A stretch of DNA of 49,979 bases, from positions 1 to 49,979 of the forward strand of contig CAOKJE010000004.1 in NCBI GenBank assembly GCA_948468505.1, written 5' to 3'. Of the stretch, positions 1 to 8,926 are shown one piece after another. The notes under the pieces were generated by a model, which had not been told where the DNA came from, did no database searches, and saw nothing but the letters and a program-made list of their open reading frames with translations. A program made the translations under genes and the position numbers. Numbering within the stretch: the first letter of the stretch is position 1; every line of letters starts with the position of its first letter. The DNA is from an uncultured Clostridium sp. GTDB taxonomy: Bacteria > Bacillota > Clostridia > TANB77 > CAG-508.

Positions 1-19
1 CAAATATATCAAGAAAACA

Positions 20-54
20 ATTGGTAATTTTTGTAAGAGAATTTTTTTACCCTA
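20..54. repeat. 35-bp terminal inverted repeat, left copy
   Basis: These 35 bases are an exact reverse complement of 49925-49959 near the other end of the window, and the flanking bases differ. The sequence is AT-rich. Nothing in the first 70 bases looks coding. It may be a dispersed repeat on which an assembly ended, or a real inverted repeat flanking the segment. Confidence 0.85.
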
Positions 55-72
55 TCTTTTTGTTTATAACTA

Positions 73-101
73 TTTACAAATGTAAAAAAATGTAGTATAA
101 T
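73..101 (+). promoter_or_regulatory. sigma-A promoter of guaB
   Basis: A TTTACA -35 box (73-78), a 17-base spacer and a perfect TATAAT -10 box (96-101) lie about 70 bases before the guaB start. Confidence 0.7.
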
Positions 102-122
102 AGGAAAAATAAACCAAGGGAG

Positions 123-152
123 AAGATGTAGCAACATCTTATTTTTATATTT
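123..152 (+). promoter_or_regulatory. Leader hairpin upstream of guaB (possible attenuator)
   Basis: A 7-bp stem (123-129 with 134-140, 4-base loop) is followed by a T-rich stretch interrupted by A residues. It lies between the promoter and the ribosome binding site, so it could act as a weak transcription attenuator. No known purine riboswitch core was recognised. Confidence 0.35.
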
Positions 153-172
153 TTGGAAAGGAGAAACAAAAA

Positions 173-1678
173 ATGGCAAAAATCGTAGGAGATATTTCAA
201 GAACATTTAACGAGTACCTATTATTACCTAACCTAACAGACGAAAGATGCATACCAACCAATGTCAGTTTAAGAACACCACTTGTAAAATTCAAAAAAGG
301 AGAAGAAGCAAAATACCATGCCAACGTACCAATGGTATCAGCTATCATGCAAGCCGTATCAGGAGAACAAATGGGAATTGCCCTAGCAAGAGAAGGAGGA
401 GTAGCCTTCATTTACGGATCACAATCCATTGAATCACAAGCTAAAATGGTAAGACACGTAAAAAAGCACAAAGCAGGCTTTGTCGTAAGTGACTCCAACG
501 TAAAATCAGGAACCTTATTAAGAGAAGTAATTGACCTAGTACAAGAAACAGGACACTCAACCGTAATCATCACAGACGACGGAACCGCAAGAGGAAAATT
601 TGTAGGACTAGTAACCGACAAAGACTATAGAATATCAAGAGACAATTTCGAAGAACCAATTGACAAATTCATGACCACAAAAGACAAAGTAGTATGGGCC
701 CATGAAGGAATCAGCTTAGCAGAAGCAAATGACTTGATTTGGGAAAACAAAATAGCTTGTCTACCAATCTTAGATGACGAAGAAAGACTAAAATATCTAG
801 TATTTAGAAGAGACTATGAAGAAAGAAAAAACAATCCAGACTCATTATTAGACGAAAACAAAAGATACATCGTAGGTGCTGGAATTAACACAAGAGACTA
901 TGAAGAAAGAATACCAGCCTTAGTAGAAGCGGGGGTAGACCTAATTTGTATGGACTCATCTGACGGATACTCTGTTTGGCAAAAAAACACCATAGACTTT
1001 GTAAGAGCAAAATATGGAGACAACGTTAAAATTGGTGCAGGAAACGTAGTCGATAGAGAAGGCTTTATGTACCTAGCAAAAGCAGGAGCAGACTTTATCA
1101 AAATTGGTGTAGGAGGAGGATCGATTTGTATCACTCGTGAAACCAAAGGAATTGGACGAGGAAATGCCTCTGCCTTAATCGATGTAGCAGCAGCACGTGA
1201 CGAATATTTCGAAGAAACAGGAATTTATATTCCATTATGCATTGATGGTGGAATTGTACACGACTACCACATTACAATTGCACTTGCTTTAGGAGCAGAC
1301 TTTGTTATGATGGGAAGATATTTTGCAAGATTTGACGAAAGCCCAACAAGAGTTATCAAAAAAGGAAACGCTTTTGTGAAAGAATATTGGGGAGAAGGTT
1401 CAAACAGAGCTAGAAACTGGCAAAGATATGACATGGGAGGAGCCAAAAAGCTTTCTTTTGAAGAAGGTGTTGACTCTTACATTCCATATGCTGGTAGCTT
1501 AAAAGACAACTTAGCAATTACAGTTGCCAAAATAAAATCAACTATGTGTAACTGTGGTTGTATTAGTATTCCAGAGTTCCACGAAAAAGCAAGATTGACA
1601 CTTGTATCTGATATTAGTATTACAGAAGGTGGCGCACATGATGTTATTTTAAAAGAAATTGATAATCAGTACAAATAG
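173..1678 (+). CDS. guaB: IMP dehydrogenase
   Basis: Predicted to oxidise IMP to XMP with NAD+, the committed step of GMP synthesis, in the cytosol. The 501-residue length is normal. The N-terminal part begins the TIM barrel, residues about 105-225 look like the inserted CBS pair, and the barrel resumes with the phosphate-binding and catalytic loop [12 protein letters not shown], placing the catalytic cysteine at residue 319. A later [12 protein letters not shown] stretch and a C-terminal flap region are present. The start follows a GGAAAGGAG ribosome binding site. The gene is monocistronic: its own promoter and leader hairpin precede it and a strong terminator follows. It has no in-frame CGG. 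CGT (1138) and CGA are used for arginine. Confidence 0.96.
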   Translation: MAKIVGDISRTFNEYLLLPNLTDERCIPTNVSLRTPLVKFKKGEEAKYHANVPMVSAIMQAVSGEQMGIALAREGGVAFIYGSQSIESQAKMVRHVKKHKAGFVVSDSNVKSGTLLREVIDLVQETGHSTVIITDDGTARGKFVGLVTDKDYRISRDNFEEPIDKFMTTKDKVVWAHEGISLAEANDLIWENKIACLPILDDEERLKYLVFRRDYEERKNNPDSLLDENKRYIVGAGINTRDYEERIPALVEAGVDLICMDSSDGYSVWQKNTIDFVRAKYGDNVKIGAGNVVDREGFMYLAKAGADFIKIGVGGGSICITRETKGIGRGNASALIDVAAARDEYFEETGIYIPLCIDGGIVHDYHITIALALGADFVMMGRYFARFDESPTRVIKKGNAFVKEYWGEGSNRARNWQRYDMGGAKKLSFEEGVDSYIPYAGSLKDNLAITVAKIKSTMCNCGCISIPEFHEKARLTLVSDISITEGGAHDVILKEIDNQYK

Positions 1679-1680
1679 TA

Positions 1681-1715
1681 AAAAGTGATAAGAAAATTTT
1701 TTCTTATCACTTTTT
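1681..1715 (+). terminator. Intrinsic terminator after guaB
   Basis: A long perfect stem built on AAAAGTGATAAG and its complement is followed by a T run. It separates guaB from the glycosyltransferase operon. Confidence 0.85.
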
Positions 1716-1718
1716 AAC

Positions 1719-1747
1719 TTGATTATCCAGTAAATCCATGATAAAAT
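1719..1747 (+). promoter_or_regulatory. Promoter of the first glycosyltransferase operon
   Basis: TTGATT (1719-1724), a 17-base spacer and TAAAAT (1742-1747) lie directly after the guaB terminator and 33 bases before the next start. Confidence 0.6.
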
Positions 1748-1780
1748 CGAAAAAGAAAAAACAAAAAAGGACAAAGAAAA

Positions 1781-2860
1781 ATGAAAAAACTATTATTTGC
1801 AGCCTATTCTTTAGACATAGGAGGAATTGAAACAGCACTAGTAACACTAGTAAACCATCTGCAAGAAAAAAACTATGAAATAACGGTAGTACTAGAAAAA
1901 AAACAAGGAATTTTTTTAAAAGAGCTAAACCCAAAAATCAACATAATAGAATATGCACCAAGCAATAGTAAAAACATCATAAAAAGAAAAATCATAAACC
2001 TTCTAAAAAGAATAAAATTCACGTTAAGCTATAAAAACAAGTTCGATTTTGCAGCTTCTTTTGCAACCTATTCTAATAGCAGTTCTTTTGTCGCAAGAAC
2101 AGCCTCAAAAAATAACTGCTTATGGGGGCATGCAAACTACGTAACCCTATATGACAATAATAAAGAAGAAGTAAAGAAGTTTTTTGAAGAAAAAAAATAT
2201 AAGCAATTCAAAAACATTATCTTTGTATCCAAAGAAGGAAAAGAAGCTTTTCTAAAAGTCTTTCCAGAAATGAAAGAAAAGACAATAGTATGTAACAATT
2301 TAATAGACGAAGAAAAAATAACAAAAATGGCAAAGGAAACAATAGAACTAAAAAAAGACCCAAAAAAATTTACATTTCTAAATGTAGGAAGGCATGACGA
2401 AAAACAAAAAAAATTAACCAGAATAATAGTAGCAGCCAAAAAGTTAAAAGAAGAAAACAAAGAGTTTAAAATTTTATTCATTGGAGACGGACAAGATAGC
2501 AGAATGTATCAAGAACTAGTAAAAAAAGAAAACTTAAGTGACACAATTTTCTTCTTAGGAAAAAAACAAAATCCATATCCCTACTTCAAAATAGCAGATT
2601 GTATTATTGTAAGCTCAGATTATGAGGGGTATCCCGTAGTATTTTTAGAAAGCTTTACCTTAAATCGACCTATCATAACTACAAAAGTATCAGACTATGA
2701 AGAAGTAAAACAAGGATATGGGTTAGTAACAGAAAAAACAGAAGAAGACATTTACCAAAAAATGAAACAAATGATAGAAAATAGATTTACGATAGAAAAG
2801 AAATTCGATAGCCAAAAATACAACCAAGAAATCATAAAAAAATTAGAAAAAATATTTTGA
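1781..2860 (+). CDS. GT4-family glycosyltransferase
   Basis: Probable retaining GT-B glycosyltransferase of family GT4, acting on a lipid-linked surface glycan at the cytoplasmic face. The N-terminus has the nucleotide-fold opening MKKLLFAAYSLDIGGIETA. The C-terminal half has the FLNVGRHDEKQKK and FIGDGQ stretches and the donor-binding segment SSDYEGYPVVFLESF, where EGYPVVFLE replaces the classical EGFG....E motif. At 359 residues it is family length. It is paralogous to the gene at 4818: both carry a LGK..NPYPY segment. It ends in TGA, which shows that TGA is a stop here. First gene of an operon running to 6820. Donor and acceptor cannot be predicted. Confidence 0.85.
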   Translation: MKKLLFAAYSLDIGGIETALVTLVNHLQEKNYEITVVLEKKQGIFLKELNPKINIIEYAPSNSKNIIKRKIINLLKRIKFTLSYKNKFDFAASFATYSNSSSFVARTASKNNCLWGHANYVTLYDNNKEEVKKFFEEKKYKQFKNIIFVSKEGKEAFLKVFPEMKEKTIVCNNLIDEEKITKMAKETIELKKDPKKFTFLNVGRHDEKQKKLTRIIVAAKKLKEENKEFKILFIGDGQDSRMYQELVKKENLSDTIFFLGKKQNPYPYFKIADCIIVSSDYEGYPVVFLESFTLNRPIITTKVSDYEEVKQGYGLVTEKTEEDIYQKMKQMIENRFTIEKKFDSQKYNQEIIKKLEKIF

Positions 2861-2873
2861 AAGGATATAACCA

Positions 2874-3827
2874 ATGGCGACGTTAAGTATTATTGTGCCT
2901 ATTTTTAATACAGGAAAATACATAGAAAAATGTTTAAATTCCATTCAACAGCAAACAATAAAACACAAAACAGAAATTATTATCATAAATGATGGATCAA
3001 CCGACAATTCCAAACAAATCATTCAAAAATACCTAGAAAAACAGCCCAATAAAAACAACATTAAATACTTTGAAAAAGAAAATGAAGGGATTGCCAAAAC
3101 TAGAAACTTTGGCATTGAAAAAGCAACATCACCTTATATTCTATTTGTGGATTCAGATGATTATATTGATAGTCAGTTAATAGAAAAGATAGAGCCATAT
3201 ATAGATAAACAAATAGACTTAATCAAATTTAAATTACAACGTGTAGACCAAAACGAAAACGTATTAGAAAAAGTAGATGGACCAGTATTTGAAGAAATGA
3301 CAGGACAAGAAGCCTTTCACAAAATGTATAGTGAAGATATCTTATTAGATTCTCCTTGTGTATATGCGATAAAAAAAGAATTATTTACGAAAAATAATTT
3401 TTCTTTCCAAAGAACCTACCATGAGGACTTTGGTTTAATTCCCCTTCTTTTGTTAATAGCCAAAAGTGTAGTATCCATAAATGATTATTTGTACAATTAT
3501 GTACAAGTAGAAAATAGCATTACAAGAAACGATAACTATCAAAAAACACTTCAAAAAATGGATGATTGTTTATTCCACTATGATAATATGATAAAAACAC
3601 TTGGAAAATTTAACATAAAGAAAAAGGCAAAAGAAGACATCAAAATTTATTATACAAACGCTATTTTACTAAAATTAGAGGAATTACAAAAAAAAGACCA
3701 AAGTAGATATATAAAGCAAATAAAGAACAGAAAATTTAGTCAAAACATCAAAGCAAGAAATCTAAAACAATTGATAAAAAAAATAGTATTAAAAATTAAT
3801 ATTAAATTATATTTGAAAATGAGGTAG
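2874..3827 (+). CDS. GT2-family glycosyltransferase
   Basis: Inverting GT-A enzyme of family GT2. The start SIIVPIFNTGKYIEKCLNSI, the NDGSTDNS nucleotide site (about 39-46) and the metal-binding DSDD at residues 93-96 are all visible. The C-terminal region (about 220-317) is lysine-rich and less conserved. It starts 13 bases after the preceding stop, with AAAGGA as ribosome binding site. A sugar cannot be assigned from sequence. It is one of three GT2 genes in this operon. Confidence 0.9.
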   Translation: MATLSIIVPIFNTGKYIEKCLNSIQQQTIKHKTEIIIINDGSTDNSKQIIQKYLEKQPNKNNIKYFEKENEGIAKTRNFGIEKATSPYILFVDSDDYIDSQLIEKIEPYIDKQIDLIKFKLQRVDQNENVLEKVDGPVFEEMTGQEAFHKMYSEDILLDSPCVYAIKKELFTKNNFSFQRTYHEDFGLIPLLLLIAKSVVSINDYLYNYVQVENSITRNDNYQKTLQKMDDCLFHYDNMIKTLGKFNIKKKAKEDIKIYYTNAILLKLEELQKKDQSRYIKQIKNRKFSQNIKARNLKQLIKKIVLKINIKLYLKMR

Positions 3828-3831
3828 AAAA

Positions 3832-4791
3832 ATGCCGAAAGTAAGCGTAATTGTGCCAGTTTACAATGTAGAAAACTACATAGAAAAATGTTTAAAAACC
3901 TTAGTAGAGCAAACCTTAGAAGACATAGAAATAATTGTGGTAAATGACGGCTCAACCGATCATTCCAAAGAAATCATACAAAACATGAAAAACAAATATC
4001 CAAACAAAATCATCTATCTAGAAAAAGAAAACGGAGGTTTATCTGATGCTAGAAATTATGGAATGTCCTATGCCAAAGGTGAATACATTGCTTTTTTAGA
4101 TGGCGATGATTATATAAAAAAAGATATGTACCAAAAAATGTATGAAATAGCCAAAAAAGAAAACAGTGACATGGTAGAATGTGATTTTTATTGGGAATAT
4201 CCAGACAAGCAAAAGAAGGATATAGGCGAGCTTTATCAAGGAAAGCAAGAAACTTTAGAAAAAATAAGAGTAGTGGCATGGAACAAATTAATTAAAAAAG
4301 AAGTATTAAACCGAGCCAAGGTAACTTTTCCCAAAGGTTATCGCTACGAAGATGTGGAATTTACTTATAAACTAATTCCTTACTTAGAAAAAGTGTCTTT
4401 TCTAAAAGAGCCTTGTGTCTATTATGTACAAAGAAAAGGTTCTATTTCCAATTCACAAAATGAAAGAACCAAAGAAATTTTTAACGTTTTAGACCATGTA
4501 ATTAACCATTATCAAGAAAAAGGGATTTATGAAGAATATCAGGTACAATTAGAATATGTGTATGTAAGATATGCTTTTTGTAGTTCTTTTTTAAGGATGT
4601 TAAAAATTGAAGATAAAGAAATTAGAAAAAAAGTCTTAAAAGAAACCTGGGAAAACGTCAATCAAAAATTTCCAAACTGGAAGAAAAACGAAATCTTAAA
4701 AACAAAAAAAAGTGGAAAAAATTTGTACCTAAAAACATTAAATCCCATTACCTTTAAAATATATAGTAAACTATTTAGCAAAATAAAATAA
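3832..4791 (+). CDS. GT2-family glycosyltransferase
   Basis: A second GT2 enzyme, 319 residues, strongly similar to its upstream neighbour in the first 100 residues (VSVIVPVYNVENYIEKCLKTL, VNDGSTDHS, LDGDDYI with DGDD at about 90-93). This suggests tandem duplication followed by divergence of the acceptor-binding half. ENGGLSDARNYG is typical of the family. The start follows GAGG with a 4-base gap after the preceding gene, so translational coupling is likely. CGC is used as arginine near 4342, which shows that other CGN codons remain arginine. Confidence 0.9.
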   Translation: MPKVSVIVPVYNVENYIEKCLKTLVEQTLEDIEIIVVNDGSTDHSKEIIQNMKNKYPNKIIYLEKENGGLSDARNYGMSYAKGEYIAFLDGDDYIKKDMYQKMYEIAKKENSDMVECDFYWEYPDKQKKDIGELYQGKQETLEKIRVVAWNKLIKKEVLNRAKVTFPKGYRYEDVEFTYKLIPYLEKVSFLKEPCVYYVQRKGSISNSQNERTKEIFNVLDHVINHYQEKGIYEEYQVQLEYVYVRYAFCSSFLRMLKIEDKEIRKKVLKETWENVNQKFPNWKKNEILKTKKSGKNLYLKTLNPITFKIYSKLFSKIK

Positions 4792-4817
4792 TAGGCAAAA
4801 CAAAAAAGGAGGACAAA

Positions 4818-5915
4818 ATGAAAAAGCTTTTATTTGGCATTACAAGTTTAGAATTAGGTGGTGCTGAACGAGTACTAGTAGATATAACCAATCAATTATG
4901 TGAAGAGTATGACATTACAATTTTTACAATTTATGCAAAAGGAGAATTAGAAAAAGAACTATCACCAAAAATCAAACGAAAAAGCCTATATACCGTTTCC
5001 TATCAAGAACTATCAAAATTTCAAAAACACATAGGAATCCCCTTAAAAATATTATTACAAAATAAAAAAATATATCAAAAAAACATAAAAGAAAACTATG
5101 ACGTCGAAATTGCTTTTTTAGAAGGAGTAATTACTAGGCTATTTAGCAATAAAAACAAAACAGCAAAAAAAATAGCCTGGGTGCATAACGACATAGCCTG
5201 CGTATTTGGAAAAGGTATCAAAGCAAAACTAAAAAGAAAAATCGATAAAAAGATATATAATAAATATAAAACCTTAATATTTGTAAGTAACGATAATTTA
5301 GAAAGCTTTCAACAAGAATATCCAGAAATAAAAAACAAAAAGCAAGTTATTTACAACTATATAGACCAAGAAAAAATAATTAAAAAAGCAAAAGAAAAGA
5401 TAGAAGAAAAATTTGAAGAAAATACCATCAACTTAGTAACAGTAGCAAGACTAGTAGAGCAAAAAGCAATTGACCGACTAATAAAAGTGCATAAAAAACT
5501 AATAAAAGAAGGGCTAAGCCATAATTTTTATGTAATAGGAGATGGTCCCGAAAAAGAAAAACTACAAAATTTAATGCAAAAAGAAAAAGTGGAAAAAACC
5601 TTCAAATTATTAGGAAAAAGAAAAAATCCATATCCCTACATAAAAAAGGCAGACTACTTTTGTCTATTTTCTAAATTTGAAGGGTATGGTATGGTAATTG
5701 AAGAAGCAAAAATTCTAAATAAACCAATTCTAATTACAGATACAGCTGCTAAAGAAGCTGTGAAAAACTATGAAAATTGTAAAATAGCCCCAAATTCAGA
5801 AGAAGGAATTTATCATGTAGTAAAAGAGGTTTTAAACCAAAAAACAAAAAGCAAAACCATAAACAGCAAATACCAAAATGAAGATATCTTAAAACAAATA
5901 AAAAAATTGATATAA
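4818..5915 (+). CDS. GT4-family glycosyltransferase
   Basis: A 365-residue GT-B enzyme of family GT4, probably transferring a sugar from a nucleotide donor to the growing polysaccharide. Visible elements are the GGAERV acceptor-side motif near residue 15, the NLVTVARLVEQKAIDRLI linker into the C-terminal domain, FYVIGDGPEKEKL, and SKFEGYGMVIEEAK with its EX7E-like glutamates. It resembles the first gene of the operon. A strong AAAGGAGG ribosome binding site precedes the start. Confidence 0.9.
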   Translation: MKKLLFGITSLELGGAERVLVDITNQLCEEYDITIFTIYAKGELEKELSPKIKRKSLYTVSYQELSKFQKHIGIPLKILLQNKKIYQKNIKENYDVEIAFLEGVITRLFSNKNKTAKKIAWVHNDIACVFGKGIKAKLKRKIDKKIYNKYKTLIFVSNDNLESFQQEYPEIKNKKQVIYNYIDQEKIIKKAKEKIEEKFEENTINLVTVARLVEQKAIDRLIKVHKKLIKEGLSHNFYVIGDGPEKEKLQNLMQKEKVEKTFKLLGKRKNPYPYIKKADYFCLFSKFEGYGMVIEEAKILNKPILITDTAAKEAVKNYENCKIAPNSEEGIYHVVKEVLNQKTKSKTINSKYQNEDILKQIKKLI

Positions 5916-5924
5916 GGAGAAGAG

Positions 5925-6820
5925 ATGAAAATATCAATACTAACCCCAACCTATAACAGAAAACAACTATTACAAAGATTATATAATAGCATATTACAAA
6001 ATTGTGACTATGGTGTAGAGGTAGAATGGGTCATTATGGATGATGGATCAACCGACAATACCAAAGAAACAATCGAAGAATGGATAAAAGAAAACAAAAT
6101 AGAAATCAAGTATCATTTTCAAGAAAATCAGGGGAAAATGGCAGCCATTAATAAACTAGTACCAATAGCTAATCGGTGAATTAATCATAGAATGTGACTC
6201 AGATGATTACTTAGCACCAGATGCTTTTGGTGTTATAAGAAATGTATGGGAGGAAGTCAAAAAACAAAAAGATTGGTATGCCATGTGCTTTTTAAAATAC
6301 GATCAAAATCGTGATAATATGGGAAACCTATTTAAAAATAAAAAAACAACCATGTTTGATTTATACTTTAAAGAAGGAGAAACAGGAGAAAAAGCATTAG
6401 TATTTTTAGCAGACATTAGAAAAAAATATAAGCATCGATTAGAAAATAAAGAAAACTTTGTAACAGAAGCTAGAATGTACCATCAAATGGATTTAGATTA
6501 CCAAATGCTATGTATCAATTACCCAATTATGATTTGTGAATATCAAGAAGAAGGATATAGCAAAAATACCAAGAAACAATTGAAAGAAAACCCTTATGGT
6601 TATTATGAGTATTTTAAAGAAATCTTACAAAGAGATTTTAAAGGTGTAACATTTTCCAAAAGATTATATGCTATCAAACATTACATATTATTTAGCTATT
6701 TAACCAAGCAATATCAAACAAAGCCTATAAAAGACATAAAAAACAAAATACTATATTACCTTTTATTATTACCTCGGAAAAATAAAAACCAGAAAATTCT
6801 GCCACCAAAAAACGAACTAA
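5925..6820 (+). CDS. GT2-family glycosyltransferase (two CGGN recoding sites)
   Basis: GT2 enzyme with the opening ISILTPTYNRKQLLQRLYNSI and a DDGSTDNTKE nucleotide site. The standard reading breaks twice. At 6174 the reading is AAT CGG TGA (stop). Dropping the C gives VPIANGELIIECDSDDYL, which restores the metal-binding DSDD. At 6775 the reading is CCT CGG AAA. Dropping the C gives LLLLPGKIKTRKFCHQKTN and a stop inside the terminator stem, whereas the zero frame runs on into the terminator T run as an implausible FFFFLR tail. The corrected protein has 297 residues and no other lesion. Last gene of the operon. Confidence 0.85.
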
Positions 6821-6842
6821 AAATAGTTTGTTTTTTCTTTTT
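6811..6842 (+). terminator. Intrinsic terminator of the first glycosyltransferase operon
   Basis: A 9-bp stem with one G-U pair (6811-6819 with 6824-6832) is followed by a long T run. The corrected stop of the preceding gene (6818-6820) falls inside this hairpin. Confidence 0.8.
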
Positions 6843-6892
6843 TTTACGAGGTTTTTATCTTCCTTAAAATTACAAAAAATGCTAGAAATTCT

Positions 6893-6921
6893 TTGACAAT
6901 AAAAGCAATTACTGATATAAT
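6893..6921 (+). promoter_or_regulatory. Consensus sigma-A promoter of the main polysaccharide operon
   Basis: TTGACA (6893-6898), a 17-base spacer and TATAAT (6916-6921) are perfect consensus. It lies between a terminator and the ABC ATPase gene, so transcription of the large operon starts here. No further terminator was seen before 21587. Confidence 0.9.
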
Positions 6922-6952
6922 AAAAAAAACTTGCGAAAGGAATAAAAAAGAA

Positions 6953-7696
6953 ATGAACGAGCAAGAAGAATACAAAATAATTGTAGATAATGTCTATAAA
7001 AATTTCAATGTATACATGGACAAGGCAAACACCATAAAAGAAAAGCTATTATTCTTATTTAGTAGAAACAAAAAACAAAAAAGAGAAGTATTAAAAGGAA
7101 TTAACCTAAAAATAAAAAAAGGTGAAGTAGTGGCATTAATCGGAACCAATGGAAGTGGAAAATCAACCCTACTAAAACTACTAACAAAAATAATCTATCC
7201 TAATAAAGGAAAAATTGAAACAGAAGGAAAACTAACCTCACTATTAGAACTAGGAGCAGGATTCCACCCAGACTTTTCAGGAAGAGAAAATATCTATTTT
7301 AATGCTTCCATATTTGGTTTAACCAAAAAAGAAATCGATGAAAGACTAGAAGACATCATAGAATTCTCAGAATTAAGAGATTTTATTGATAATCCTGTAA
7401 GGACCTATTCTTCTGGAATGTATATGAGACTAGCTTTTTCCGTTGCCATCAACGTAAATGCTGACATTTTACTAATTGACGAAATCTTATCAGTAGGAGA
7501 CGAACACTTCCAAAATAAATGCTTTGAAAAAATGAAAGACCTAAAAAAAGAAGGAAAAACAATGGTATTTGTAACCCACAGTATGGCAGCCGTAAGAGGG
7601 TTATGTGATAGAACCGTATGGTTATGCGAGGGGAAAATTAAAATGGATGGCCAAACCAACCAAGTGGTAGACGAATATATAAAAGCTACCAAATAA
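6953..7696 (+). CDS. ABC transporter ATPase for polysaccharide export (Wzt/TagH type)
   Basis: The nucleotide-binding subunit that energises export of a lipid-linked surface polysaccharide. It shows Walker A GTNGSGKST (about 64-72), a Q-loop region with the export-type LLELGAGFHPDFSGREN stretch, the signature YSSGM (about 152-156), Walker B ILLIDE (about 172-177) and the H-loop histidine near 208. At 247 residues it has only the core domain and lacks the C-terminal glycan-recognition domain of long Wzt proteins. The start at 6953 is chosen because GAAAGG sits 12 bases upstream and the promoter -10 lies just before. An upstream in-frame start would overlap the promoter. The partner permease is at 11229. 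Confidence 0.93.
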   Translation: MNEQEEYKIIVDNVYKNFNVYMDKANTIKEKLLFLFSRNKKQKREVLKGINLKIKKGEVVALIGTNGSGKSTLLKLLTKIIYPNKGKIETEGKLTSLLELGAGFHPDFSGRENIYFNASIFGLTKKEIDERLEDIIEFSELRDFIDNPVRTYSSGMYMRLAFSVAINVNADILLIDEILSVGDEHFQNKCFEKMKDLKKEGKTMVFVTHSMAAVRGLCDRTVWLCEGKIKMDGQTNQVVDEYIKATK

Positions 7697-7712
7697 AAAG
7701 GGGAAAATAAAA

Positions 7713-8912
7713 ATGAAATATGGAATAATGTATTATAAAGAAACAGACAACATAGGAGACGACATTCAAACCTATGTAGCAAAAAGATTTTTACCTAGAA
7801 TTGATTACTGTATAGACAGAGAAGCGTTAAACTGTTTTATCCCAGAACAAAAAGAATATGTTTGTGTTATTATGAATGGATGGTTTATGCACAACAAAGC
7901 GGCATGGCCACCATCACCATACATTAACCCATTACTATTATCCATGCACTTTACTTGTTTAGAAAAAGTAGATGTAGGAGAAAAATATTTGCAAGGACTA
8001 GGGGGAGAATACTTAAAAACACATCAGCCAATTGGAGCAAGAGATGTAGAAACACAAAAGCGTCTTACCAAAAACGGAATCAAAAATTACTTTTCAGGCT
8101 GTATGACATTAACGATGAAAGCATTTGAAAACATCAAAAAACAAGATTACATTTGTTTAGTAGACTTAGACGAAAAATCTACCAAAATCATAAAAGAAAA
8201 CACAAAACGCAAAATAAAAGAAATAACCCATGATGTAGAACCAAGTAAAATAAAAGAAAAAACATTTGAACAAAGAATGAAAGACGTAGAAGAACTACTA
8301 AAAACCTACCAAGCTGCACACATAGTATTTACCAATAGATTACATGTAGCATTACCATGCTTAGCACTAGGAACGAAAGTAGTACTAATTCATAAAGAAA
8401 AATTTGAAGAAGACAGACTAGGAACCTATCTGCCATATGTAACAGCTTTTTCAGATGCAGAATTTGAAAAAAGCGATATAAAAAACATAATTGAAAATCC
8501 AGAACCTAACAAGCAAGACTACCTATCTATTAGTAGCAGTCTAGAAAAAAAATGTGAAGACTTTATTAAAAAATGTGAACAAGAGCAGCTAGAAATATCT
8601 AATCTTCCAGACATAGAAGAATACAAACAATATGTAGAAAAATTAAACTGGTATAAACAATTACATGAAGACATTAGAGTAAAAGCAAAAAACAACATCT
8701 ATGAAAGTGAAAAAAGATATTTAGAATATGAACAAACAATTAACAAAAATAATGAAGAATGGCAAGAAAATTATAAAAAATTAGAAAATGAATACCAAAA
8801 CATAACACAAGAGCATCAAAAAGCAAGACAAGAACTAGAAGAAATTTACAACTCAAAAGGTTGGAAACTATTAGAAAAAATAAGAAAAATAAAACCAAGA
8901 AAAATAAAGTAG
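7713..8912 (+). CDS. Polysaccharide pyruvyl transferase family protein with coiled-coil tail
   Basis: Residues about 1-280 match the polysaccharide pyruvyl transferase fold: MKYGIMYYKETDNIGDDIQ at the N-terminus, PIGARDVETQKRL in the middle and IVFTNRLHVALPCLALGTKVV near the C-terminal half. Family members add pyruvate ketals to, or otherwise modify, sugars. Residues about 310-385 are rich in E, K and Q with heptad-like spacing and probably form a coiled coil, ending in a basic SKGWKLLEKIRKIKPRKIK tail. Whether this copy keeps pyruvyl transferase activity cannot be told from sequence. Confidence 0.82.
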   Translation: MKYGIMYYKETDNIGDDIQTYVAKRFLPRIDYCIDREALNCFIPEQKEYVCVIMNGWFMHNKAAWPPSPYINPLLLSMHFTCLEKVDVGEKYLQGLGGEYLKTHQPIGARDVETQKRLTKNGIKNYFSGCMTLTMKAFENIKKQDYICLVDLDEKSTKIIKENTKRKIKEITHDVEPSKIKEKTFEQRMKDVEELLKTYQAAHIVFTNRLHVALPCLALGTKVVLIHKEKFEEDRLGTYLPYVTAFSDAEFEKSDIKNIIENPEPNKQDYLSISSSLEKKCEDFIKKCEQEQLEISNLPDIEEYKQYVEKLNWYKQLHEDIRVKAKNNIYESEKRYLEYEQTINKNNEEWQENYKKLENEYQNITQEHQKARQELEEIYNSKGWKLLEKIRKIKPRKIK

Positions 8913-8926
8913 GAAGGAAGAAAAAA

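Noticed and set aside
123..152. Purine riboswitch before guaB
   Set aside because: Only a single short hairpin is present. No three-way junction core could be recognised.
6174..6180. TGA read as a sense codon (CGG TGA in the GT2 gene)
   Set aside because: TGA ends other intact genes at 2858-2860 and just before 18018. Here it is only read in the wrong frame after CGG.
6821..6867. Zero-frame extension of the GT2 gene into a FFFF-rich tail
   Set aside because: It translates the terminator T run. The corrected frame stops within the hairpin.
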